From NCBI RefSeq assembly GCF_902859915.1, contig NZ_CADIKK010000019.1, positions 62,001 through 126,000 on the forward strand: a DNA stretch of 64,000 nucleotides, written 5' to 3'. Origin of the DNA: Paraburkholderia ultramafica. Its GTDB lineage: Bacteria; Pseudomonadota; Gammaproteobacteria; Burkholderiales; Burkholderiaceae. The notes under the pieces are model-generated. The model was not told the DNA's origin and did not search any database. It was given only the letters and a program-made list of their open reading frames with translations. Positions 38,027 to 45,723 of the stretch are shown in pieces; the stretch's first letter is position 1, and each line of letters opens with the position of its first letter. The position numbers were made by a program, and so were the translations under genes.

Positions 38027-38675
38027 AAGCGACCTGACGGACAATCGATGGCCGGCCGGTACGCTCGCGACCGCCGAGATTTGAGCGAAGACCTCGAGAC
38101 CGCTGGCTGGTAACGGGCGGAGTAAATCGTTTCGTTCAATTGTTGGTTTGGATTTGATGGTTGCGCCAGCCGAAATGGGGTGGCCACAGAAGAAGTGCGG
38201 GTAAGTTGTCAATTCCTCGTCACCCATGGAAAGCTTGAAATCCCGCTCTCCCGGTGACGCGAAACCTCGACGCGGCGAAATCGCGAAGCCAGCCGTAGAA
38301 GCGACAACTGTTTCTGGTGCGACACACGCCGGCCTTCATGTCTTTTCCATCATCGGTCTCTGGAAGAACTTGGCGTTACAGGAGAGCAGTGTCGTGGCAA
38401 TCCTGCTGCAATGTTTTGCTTCGCCGTTTCTGACACGGCGGGAAAAACCCTTTCGATTGAGTATCCTGCGAACGAAGTCAAGTCAATGTTAGTTCAATAG
38501 GCGCTCAACGACTACGCCATCGAATACAAACGCACATGACAAAGTCAATCACGCCGTTCGCCTCTACCCCATCACATCAGCGACCGTGCCGATGACAAGG
38601 CCCTCGACTTGGGCTCCGGAATTGAATTGTGGGCTTAACCAGACGAGACTAAGATACCTTTGACTGGAGAAAATC
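38027..38675. other. Intergenic
   Basis: 649 bp without a supported gene or repeat. One plus-strand frame from 38226 is open but has no ribosome site or family. Confidence 0.4.
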
Positions 38676-38918
38676 ATGCGCGCAGTCAATATGTTGGAAG
38701 CGAAATCGTCGTTGTCTCGCCTGGTCGAAGCCACCGAGCATGGCTAGGAGCGCGAAATCATGATTGCCCGCATCGGTCGGCCGGTTGTCAAGCTGGTGCC
38801 TATCGCAGCCCCTGCGGGAAAGCGCCTAGGTATCGCACAGGGGGGCGAGGTGCCCGACACGATTGACGCACACAGCGCCGAAATCGCCGGGCGTTTTGCA
38901 GGCGGGAGCCAATCCTGA
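38676..38918 (+). pseudogene. Phd/YefM-type antitoxin with amber stop
   Basis: 80-codon antitoxin: MRAVNMLEAKSSLSRLVEAT, then EHG and TAG at codon 24 (38745-38747), then EREIMIARIGRPVVKLVPIA and PAGKRLGIAQGGEVPD. The stop replaces a residue that in relatives lies between the Phd core and the ERE(I/V) strand. No VapC or Doc-like toxin gene follows, so it is an orphan relic. ATG at 38676. Confidence 0.8.
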
Positions 38919-38986
38919 ATTGGCAGCTCTACGCTCGCGTGCTGTGTCTCGATTACCGTTGCCCGCTTTGCGCTAGGGAGCGCAAA

Positions 38987-39206
38987 TTGTTGCCACATCC
39001 AACTGCGGTCAAAATTCTAGGTGACAGTTTTACGGTCGATTTGTCGGATGGTCGCGCCATCGATGTGCCGTACAGCGTGTCACCAAAAATCGTCGGCAGT
39101 AACGCCTGAGCAGCGCGCTGCGTCGCGCCTTTCGCTCAGCGGCCTGCATCGGGACCAAATCGGCGAAGACCTGGGGATTGCGGGATTGCTCAGGGACTTT
39201 GATTGA
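38987..39206 (+). pseudogene. DUF2442 family (second subtype), frameshifted
   Basis: LLPHPTAVKILGDSFTVDLS, DGRAIDVPYSVSPKIVGS, then stop at 39107-39109. One frame over it continues TPEQRAASRLSLSG, RDQIGEDLGIAGLLRDFD, which is the DUF2442 end. Belongs to the other DUF2442 subtype (TPEQR-----IGEDLGI), not the three DEDVNV copies. It follows the dead antitoxin directly. Confidence 0.65.
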
Positions 39207-39328
39207 AATGCCCCGTATCTGGCAAAACGCCTCCGCAGGCAAAAACTCGCCTATGCACACCAACCGGTGCCGGGACGCACACGCTCGTTGCTCAAAGCGT
39301 TGCCAACCCGTGCGGTCAGGCGACAGTC

Positions 39329-40132
39329 TCAGTCTGACCAACATTCCGGAAAGTCGTCTGGCGACATCCATCTGGCCACGCAGGACGCAAGTGCCTCAAG
39401 CAGCGCGTCAGTATTCAGGCAGTACCTCCGGTAGGAAAGGAACGGCGTGACAACAAGACGTGTCTCTGAGCCGCCCGCGTTACGGTCCACGTAGACAAAC
39501 AGGCGACGTTCATTGTCCCGGTTGCCGATAACAATTTCCTCATGCGGACAACCCTCGAAACCGAACGCGCTCACGAAATCTTCGAGGCTTGTCGTCCCCG
39601 TCGCAATGATAACTTTCGGATGGTGCGTCTTCCGAAGCTCGCGCATGAACTCGAATCGACCGCCGTTGCGGCAAAGGTTTCGATATTGCTCCTTGTCGCT
39701 GAGTTCAGGCTGCGCCTGATGGGTAGACTCCCAGTTCCGACTGTTAACTTGAGGAGACGCTAGCGGGAAGAGATTCAATTTGAATTCGTACGAGTCCTGG
39801 CCATACAAGTAGTTGTCGCGGTAGTGTTGCCAGGTCAGGTTGCCAGGGTTTGTACCTGCCTCTTCCAGTACGTTTCGACGAATGCCAACAACAATTTTCG
39901 CCACCTTTTCCCAAAGCGGCCAAGACCGATGTTTTCCGGCAGCTTCTTTAACGCGTCGCTCAATGCTCCACGCGTCATGCTCGTGCTCAGGGGTAACATC
40001 CTCCAGAGTCGCACAGTCTTTGCCGTGTTCAATGCCGCACAGCCATAACTTAGCGGTTTCAAGATTTCCGCCATCCATCCCGACGAAGGAACGGAAGTAG
40101 TCGCACAGCTCATCTTTGGTGAATTGTTTCAT
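39329..40132 (-). CDS. Unknown protein paired with cREC gene
   Basis: 267 residues, intact. The start MKQFTKDELCDYFRSFVGMD is followed by ETAKLWLCGIEHGKDCATLE, LTWQHYRDNYLYGQDSYEFK, LNLFPLASPQVNSRNWEST and HHPKVIIATGTTSLEDFVSA. The order LWLCGIE, NLFPL, PKVIIATG recalls the uracil-DNA glycosylase fold superfamily, but catalytic residues cannot be assigned with confidence. It lies 33 bp downstream of the cREC gene in the same orientation, so the two form an operon. No ribosome site is obvious. Confidence 0.6.
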   Translation of the reverse strand: MKQFTKDELCDYFRSFVGMDGGNLETAKLWLCGIEHGKDCATLEDVTPEHEHDAWSIERRVKEAAGKHRSWPLWEKVAKIVVGIRRNVLEEAGTNPGNLTWQHYRDNYLYGQDSYEFKLNLFPLASPQVNSRNWESTHQAQPELSDKEQYRNLCRNGGRFEFMRELRKTHHPKVIIATGTTSLEDFVSAFGFEGCPHEEIVIGNRDNERRLFVYVDRNAGGSETRLVVTPFLSYRRYCLNTDALLEALASCVARWMSPDDFPECWSD

Positions 40133-40165
40133 GTATTTTTGTTTGCAGCCCCGCGCTCCGCGCGT

Positions 40166-40507
40166 TTAGCCTTGAATAGCCCTTCGGCTCTTCGCTTTGT
40201 ATGACAGGTACGATTCGAGAAGCCCCTGAATGTTAGCCGCGCCGACTGGATTTGCACTGTGAACCGAGAATTCAAACTGGTCGGGGATGAATCGTCCCGA
40301 GCAGTCGAGGTCGGTTTCGACCAAGCATTTTGCAACAACTATCGCGGTATCGTCTCCTCCCAAGTCGTGGTCGAACGACACTCTTGCAGGACAGCCTCGC
40401 TCCTTCAGGAGCGCAATCGCCTCGGATGAAGAGCGCGCGACCATCCATTCCCCACTCGGCGCGTCTCGTAGGTCATCGATGAATAGCCAGAAAACTGCGT
40501 TGCACAT
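40166..40507 (-). CDS. Cyclic-phosphate-processing receiver-like (cREC) protein
   Basis: 113 residues; start at 40507 after GGAGGTATTG. LFIDDLRDAPSGEWMVARSS, SEAIALLKERGCPARVSFDH, DLGGDDTAIVVAKCLVE and FEFSVHSANPVGAANIQGLL match the cREC family, a receiver-like fold predicted to process cyclic phosphates in conflict systems. The DD, DHDLGGDD and HSAN motifs are all kept. First gene of a two-gene operon with 39329-40132. Confidence 0.75.
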   Translation of the reverse strand: MCNAVFWLFIDDLRDAPSGEWMVARSSSEAIALLKERGCPARVSFDHDLGGDDTAIVVAKCLVETDLDCSGRFIPDQFEFSVHSANPVGAANIQGLLESYLSYKAKSRRAIQG

Positions 40508-41537
40508 CAATACCTCCGCCGAAAAGAACGCAGACGCGATGCCAGCAAGTCCAGGATACGTTGATACGATAGCACTTGACCATCATCGCGTCACTGCCGT
40601 GCAGCAGTCGTTCCCAAACGATTACAGCAATCATTCGGGTCGCTCTGTTTGACTTCCTCTTGGAAGTGCAAGCAGTTCCAGCAATGCGCACACAATGCGA
40701 GCCGCACAGCTGAAGCCTTCGTAGGCCACCGTGAGGAACAGGTTCGAACGAACCGCCGGTAACTGCCAGACGAACGGATTTTCTCGAGCCTGCTCACAGC
40801 GCAGCCAAGGAGATGCGTTGGCAGGTGACTTCCGCAAGAGAGGTGGCGTCTTAGGAGAGTAGCGCAAGCTGAAGAACAGAACCATCCGCGCGCACTAATT
40901 CCTTGTCCTGGTTGCCACAATGCGCACACTCGGAAAAGCACAGAGCCAGCCCAGACCCAACGGAATTTATTAGAAGCGCGCCCACGAGCCAGATTCGGGA
41001 GACAGCCCCGCTTGCGCATAGCGACTACACAGATTAAAGATTATATGATTACCGGCGCGCTCGACCGCAAAAACTCCAAGGCAACGTTAGAGTTTTCGCA
41101 AGTGGATACCCATTTTCCGTGTATGAAGGTCAAGCAAAACGTGGGTGGAGGTCAAGTTGCGCGTGGGTGAAGGTCAAATAAAACGTGGGTGGAGGTCGAG
41201 TCATGTCGATGAACTTCCACACGTCGATTTGATGCAGACCGCCGGCCCTGCCGTGTTACTGGTCGTACTCGTTCAACGCCTCTTCGTATGCCGGCACTGC
41301 GAAACCGCCTGATGTGAAGCTTATCGAGCTCGGCACTGCGACGCGCGGAGAACTCAACCTGGCTCGTCTGCGCCAATGCCGTCGAACGGCGCTCCGTAAC
41401 CCTGAGGTTCTGCGCTCGCCGTCGAACTTCCAAGAAGACGACGTATTCGACAGAATCAGGTGGAGGCGCCTGTTGCCGACGACGTCATTGGGTCTACGAC
41501 CTCGAAGCCGTCTGCGCACCAAAGCGAAGAAGCTGTC
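40508..41537. other. Gene-poor stretch with tandem repeat
   Basis: No gene recognised. Minus-strand frames around 40620-40890 (RENPFVWQLPAVRSNLFLTV) and 41256-41300 (GGFAVPAYEEALNEYDQ) look weakly coding and may be fragments. Contains the 22-bp repeat array at 41118-41205. Confidence 0.4.
41118..41205. repeat. Four tandem 22-bp repeats, possible IS21-like end
   Basis: Four adjacent 22-bp units beginning at 41118, 41140, 41162 and 41184, consensus CGTGGGTGRAGGTCAA plus six variable bases. The period of two helical turns and the GTGGGTGGAGGTC words resemble the multiple terminal repeats of IS21-family elements, but no istA or istB follows. It could also be a binding array. Confidence 0.55.
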
Positions 41538-41996
41538 TCACGCGCGGCCTATGAGGCGGCGTAGCCATGAACCGCAAGGCGCGCGGGTGGCGTTCTTGTA
41601 GGCTTCCCACAACCTGGGCGACTGCCAGGTCGAGACCGCCGGCAGCAGCTCGAGCATGGTCGCACGGACATGGGGTGTGTCACGAAGCGCCCACTGTTCC
41701 GCGAAATCGCCGAACCATTCGTCCATCGTGTAGGCGTCGTCGTACCCTCGCAGGTTGACGGTTCCTGTGTAGCCATCGCGGACCAGGTCCAGGACGTTGG
41801 GCAATTCGTTGAGCGTCTGCTGGTAGGCACTCTCCAGGTCGAGCACTGGCCAGCGCTCCTGAATGGGATAGCTGGCACAGCGAGCGCGCACCAGCGCGCC
41901 GACGCTCGCCCGCACCGCTGGCGTATCAACCAGCGGACTGATTTTCTGCTCGCGCAGTGCTTCGAAGAACTCCTGGACCGTCAGCCGGTCGGCCAT
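41538..41996 (-). CDS. Hypothetical protein near hsd operon
   Basis: 152 residues, soluble: MADRLTVQEFFEALREQKIS, GALVRARCASYPIQERWPVL, TVNLRGYDDAYTMDEWFGDF, WLRRLIGRA at the end. Family not recognised. It lies 58 bp downstream of the next minus-strand gene, and the pair precedes hsdM divergently. Confidence 0.55.
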   Translation of the reverse strand: MADRLTVQEFFEALREQKISPLVDTPAVRASVGALVRARCASYPIQERWPVLDLESAYQQTLNELPNVLDLVRDGYTGTVNLRGYDDAYTMDEWFGDFAEQWALRDTPHVRATMLELLPAVSTWQSPRLWEAYKNATRAPCGSWLRRLIGRA

Positions 41997-42054
41997 CGGC
42001 TGCCCCTTATATAAAGCCCCGCCTTACGCCATCGAATTCGGCGAGCTACCGCGG

Positions 42055-42492
42055 TCAGACGCCGACGGTATGCTGGTAGAACCAGTCATTGAACGCGTCG
42101 AAGCCCTGCACGGTCAGCCCGAGCCGGTGCGCGTTCTCGCAGGCCCGAACCAGCATCCAGCACGCAGCCTCCTCGAGGTCGGCTTCGAAGTCCGGCGCAT
42201 CGGCCTTGTCAAAGTGCCGCAGCGCGGCGGTCACACAGTTGTCCGCGTCATTGAAGGTTTTGCTGTCTAGCGGCCGGCCGTGCAGCTTGGTGTGCGCCAG
42301 GTCGGCCGCATCGAACTTCCAGTCCACGCCGGCCTGCTGCCCCTTGTTCAGCAGCGCCTGTCCCAGTACACGTTCGGCGGCGCTGGCCAGGGTGATGGCC
42401 GAGGCGAAGCGATGGCGCTCCAGGAACGCGTCGAGCGCCATCTCTAGCTGCTCGCGAGCGAGGTCGATGCGGTGGCAGGTTTGCGCAGTCAT
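42055..42492 (-). CDS. All-helical hypothetical protein, HEPN-like features
   Basis: 145 residues; start at 42492 after GGAGCCCGACC. FLERHRFASAITLASAAERV, LGQALLNKGQ, FNDADNCVTAALRHFDK and AACWMLVRACENAHRLGL. The segment AITLASAAERVLG resembles a helix common in HEPN-like small proteins; no catalytic RxxxxH was found. Divergent from hsdM with 333 bp between. Possibly part of the restriction locus. Confidence 0.6.
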   Translation of the reverse strand: MTAQTCHRIDLAREQLEMALDAFLERHRFASAITLASAAERVLGQALLNKGQQAGVDWKFDAADLAHTKLHGRPLDSKTFNDADNCVTAALRHFDKADAPDFEADLEEAACWMLVRACENAHRLGLTVQGFDAFNDWFYQHTVGV

Positions 42493-42825
42493 GGTCGGGC
42501 TCCGGAACGGATGTGGCAGTCCCAGTCTACTGCGGTTCACGGCGCGTTTCCGGGGAAACAATCTGACGGCCATTGCCAACGCGCCGACCGCGCCTGCTTC
42601 CGGTCGCCGCGCACTCGCCCGAAGTCAGCGCCGCGCGCAGCGTCATGGCTAGGCGCAGTATGCCGTCCAGCGCTCGCTCTACATCTGGACACCCCGTGGT
42701 GCCGTACTTAAGCCCGCTGGCGAGTCCATGTGTCATTCAAGATAGAATCGCTCCATTCTTGGTGGCGAGATGCCGGGCGTTATGCCTTGATATACACCTG
42801 ACTATGACCGGACGAACCAGTTCTG
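42493..42825. other. Divergent promoter region of hsd operon
   Basis: 333 bp between the HEPN-like gene (minus) and hsdM (plus). No gene recognised; no strong ribosome site in front of hsdM. Confidence 0.45.
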
Positions 42826-44385
42826 ATGCTTGATGACATCAAAAAGACCCTCTGGGCAACCGCCGACAAGCAACGCGCCAATATGGACGCTGCAGAGTAC
42901 AAACACATTGTGCTCGGTCTCATTTTCCTCAAGTACATCTCCGATACTTTTGCCGCCCGGCGAGCTGAGCTGACCTGCCGCTTTGCCGACGAAAAAGACG
43001 AATACTTCCTGCAAGACTGTGACGACGAGGTGCTCGCCGACGAGCTCGAAGACCGCGATTACTACCGCGAGGTCAACGTCTTCTGGGTACCTGAGACTGC
43101 GCGCTGGGAGACCCTGCGTGGCGCGGCCAAGCAGACCGACATCGGCAAGCGCATCGACGAGGCGCTGGCGGAAATCGAAGCCGAGAACCCCAAGCTCAAG
43201 GGCATCCTGGACAAGCGCTATGCCCGCTCGCAGTTGCCAGACGGCAAGCTGGGCGAGCTGGTCGACCTGATTTCGACCATCGGCTTTGGCGAGAATGCCA
43301 GCCAGGCGCGCGATGTGCTCGGGCAGGTGTACGAATACTTCCTCGGCCAGTTCGCCAGTGCCGAAGGCAAGAAGGGCGGGCAGTTCTACACGCCAGCCTC
43401 CATCGTCAAGACACTGGTCGCGGTGCTGGCACCCCATCACGGCAAAGTCTACGACCCCTGCTGCGGCTCCGGTGGCATGTTCGTGCAGTCCGAAAAATTC
43501 ATCGAAGCCCACGGTGGCAAACTGGGGGACGTGTCCATCTACGGGCAGGAGTCCAACCCCACCACCTGGCGGCTGGCGGCGATGAACCTCGCCATTCGGG
43601 GTATCGACTATAACCTCGGGCGCGAACCGGCCGACACCTTCGTGCGCAACCAGCACACCGACCTGCGTGCCGACTTCGTGCTGGCCAACCCACCCTTCAA
43701 CGTCAGCGACTGGTGGCACGGCAGCCTGGAAGGCGACCCGCGCTGGGTTTATGGCACGCCACCGCAGGGCAACGCCAACTACGCGTGGCTCCAGCACATG
43801 CTGTATCACCTCAAGCCCAATGGTCGTGCGGGCATCGTGCTGGCCAATGGCTCGATGAGCTCCAGCCAGAACTCCGAAGGCAACATCCGCCGCGCCATGG
43901 TGGACGCCGACGTGGTCGAAGTCATGGTGGCCCTGCCGGGTCAACTTTTCTTCAACACTCAGATTCCGGCCTGCCTGTGGTTCCTCGCCAAACAGAAAGC
44001 TAGCCGCCAAGGAGAAGTACTGTTCGTCGACGCCCGCAAGCTCGGCAGCATGATTAGCCGCGTGCAGACGGAACTGACCGACGAGATTATTGAGCGCATT
44101 GCCAATACTGTCGCGGCTTGGCGCGGCGAGGCCATTGATGATGTCGGCGAATACGCGGACATTCCCGGCTACTGCCGGACCGTGAGCCTCGCCGAGATTG
44201 CCGAGCACGGCCATGTGCTCACGCCGGGGCGCTATGTCGGCGCCGAGGAAGTCGAGGACGACGACGAAGCCTTTGCCGAAAAAATGCAGAAGCTCACGGA
44301 AAAGCTGGGTGAGCAGATGGCAAAGGGCGCTGAATTCGACCAATTGATTCGGCAGAAGCTGGGGGCGCTGGGCTATGAATTCTGA
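42826..44385 (+). CDS. hsdM: Type I restriction-modification, M subunit
   Basis: 519-residue SAM-dependent adenine methyltransferase. HsdM N-terminal domain: KHIVLGLIFLKYISDTFAAR. Catalytic domain: GQFYTPASIVKTLVAV, SAM motif DPCCGSGGMFVQSEKF, catalytic NPPFNVSDWW. The C-terminal coiled coil EKMQKLTEKLGEQMAKGAEF contacts HsdS. Overlaps hsdS by 11 bp. Length is typical. A 6-kb GATC-free cassette of evidently separate origin is informative for the word-avoidance signal. Confidence 0.97.
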   Translation: MLDDIKKTLWATADKQRANMDAAEYKHIVLGLIFLKYISDTFAARRAELTCRFADEKDEYFLQDCDDEVLADELEDRDYYREVNVFWVPETARWETLRGAAKQTDIGKRIDEALAEIEAENPKLKGILDKRYARSQLPDGKLGELVDLISTIGFGENASQARDVLGQVYEYFLGQFASAEGKKGGQFYTPASIVKTLVAVLAPHHGKVYDPCCGSGGMFVQSEKFIEAHGGKLGDVSIYGQESNPTTWRLAAMNLAIRGIDYNLGREPADTFVRNQHTDLRADFVLANPPFNVSDWWHGSLEGDPRWVYGTPPQGNANYAWLQHMLYHLKPNGRAGIVLANGSMSSSQNSEGNIRRAMVDADVVEVMVALPGQLFFNTQIPACLWFLAKQKASRQGEVLFVDARKLGSMISRVQTELTDEIIERIANTVAAWRGEAIDDVGEYADIPGYCRTVSLAEIAEHGHVLTPGRYVGAEEVEDDDEAFAEKMQKLTEKLGEQMAKGAEFDQLIRQKLGALGYEF

Positions 44386-45715
44386 GTTAGTTACTATTGA
44401 AGCGATTGCGGCGCCGACAAGGAACGCCATCGTGGGTGGTCCGTTTGGTTCCGACCTTGTTTCCAAGGACTACGCCCCGACAGGTGTTCCAGTTATCCGG
44501 GGCCAAAATATGGGTAGCAAATGGGTGGGCGGTGAATTTGCCTTTGTCTCGGAAGAGAAAGCCAACGAGCTTGAGTCCAACAAGGCCCGTCCTGGAGACT
44601 TGGTTTTTACACAGCGCGGGACGTTGGGTCAGGTGGCCATTGTTCCTTCAGCCCCATATCCGGAATACATCGTGTCCCAGAGCCAGATGAAGCTGACTCC
44701 AGACCTCGCCAAGGCCGACATCAACTACCTTTACTACGTCTTCTGTAGCTCAGAACAGAAAGAGTACATCCGAAATGCTGCCATCCAAACCGGTGTGCCA
44801 CATACCAATCTTGGCATTCTGAAGAAAACGCCAATCGTCCTTCCTCCACTATCTGTTCAACGTGAGATTGCCGGCGTTCTAGGTTGTCTCGACGACCGCA
44901 TCTCGCACCTGCGAGAAACCAACACCACCTTGGAGGCCATCGCCCAGGCGTTGTTCAAGTCTTGGTTTGTCGATTTCGAGCCTGTCCGCGCTAAGCAGGA
45001 GGGGCGCCCGACCGAAGGGGTGGACGATACTACCGCTGCGCTTTTCCCGGGTGAGCTAGTCGAGTCAGAGTTGGGATTGGTGCCGAAAGGGTGGACGGTC
45101 CAACGTCTTGCCGACATAACCGAGCGCATCACGAAGGGCACAACACCCACGACCTTGAAGCGTCCCTTTGTGGAGGCGGGAATTAATTTTGTAAAAGCAG
45201 AGTCGATGAGCAATGACGGCTCCTTTTTGCCCAAAAAGTTTGCGTTCATTGACGAGGAAACGCACGAATTATTGAAACGGTCACAGTTGGCCACTGGCGA
45301 TGTTTTGATTTCGATTGCTGGAACTATTGGACGCACGGCTATCGTTACCAGCGATGTGCTTCCCGCGAACACCAATCAGGCTGTTGCGCTGGTCAGGCCG
45401 CGGCAAGATGTGTTCCCCAGCGGCCTCGTATGGCGATTCCTAAGCTCTATCGAATCTAAGCGAACCATGAGCACGCGCGTTGTCCAGGCCGTACAGGCCA
45501 ATCTGAGTCTGGGCACGCTTTCAGGCATGAAACTGGTGGTTCCTCCTCCGGGAACTGTCGATGTCCTATATCAATCTGTTTTTGCGCCGATTGACGTAGC
45601 GAAGAACATCAATATCCAGAGAATCCACACACTATCTAACCTCCGCGACACGCTTCTTTCCCGGCTGATTCCCGGCCAGCTCCGTTCGCCCGACGCCAAA
45701 GCGCTCGTCGCCTGA
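44375..45715 (+). CDS. hsdS: Type I restriction-modification, S subunit
   Basis: 446 residues determining the target sequence. First recognition domain (GGPFGSDLVSKDYAPTGVPV, SQSQMKLTPDLAKADINYLY), conserved spacer helix LPPLSVQREIAGVLGCLDDR, ISHLRETNTTLEAIAQALFK, SWFVDFEPVRAKQEGRP, second domain GWTVQRLADITERITKGTTP, then a second helix RIHTLSNLRDTLLSRLIPGQ. Intact. The target cannot be predicted by eye. Confidence 0.95.
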   Translation: MNSELVTIEAIAAPTRNAIVGGPFGSDLVSKDYAPTGVPVIRGQNMGSKWVGGEFAFVSEEKANELESNKARPGDLVFTQRGTLGQVAIVPSAPYPEYIVSQSQMKLTPDLAKADINYLYYVFCSSEQKEYIRNAAIQTGVPHTNLGILKKTPIVLPPLSVQREIAGVLGCLDDRISHLRETNTTLEAIAQALFKSWFVDFEPVRAKQEGRPTEGVDDTTAALFPGELVESELGLVPKGWTVQRLADITERITKGTTPTTLKRPFVEAGINFVKAESMSNDGSFLPKKFAFIDEETHELLKRSQLATGDVLISIAGTIGRTAIVTSDVLPANTNQAVALVRPRQDVFPSGLVWRFLSSIESKRTMSTRVVQAVQANLSLGTLSGMKLVVPPPGTVDVLYQSVFAPIDVAKNINIQRIHTLSNLRDTLLSRLIPGQLRSPDAKALVA

Positions 45716-45723
45716 GAACTACC

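Noticed and set aside
41118..41205. CRISPR array
   Set aside because: Units abut without spacers and no cas gene is present.
42802..44466. 554-codon minus-strand open frame opposite hsdM
   Set aside because: Mirror of the high-GC hsdM codon pattern; no ribosome site or family, while hsdM has all its motifs.
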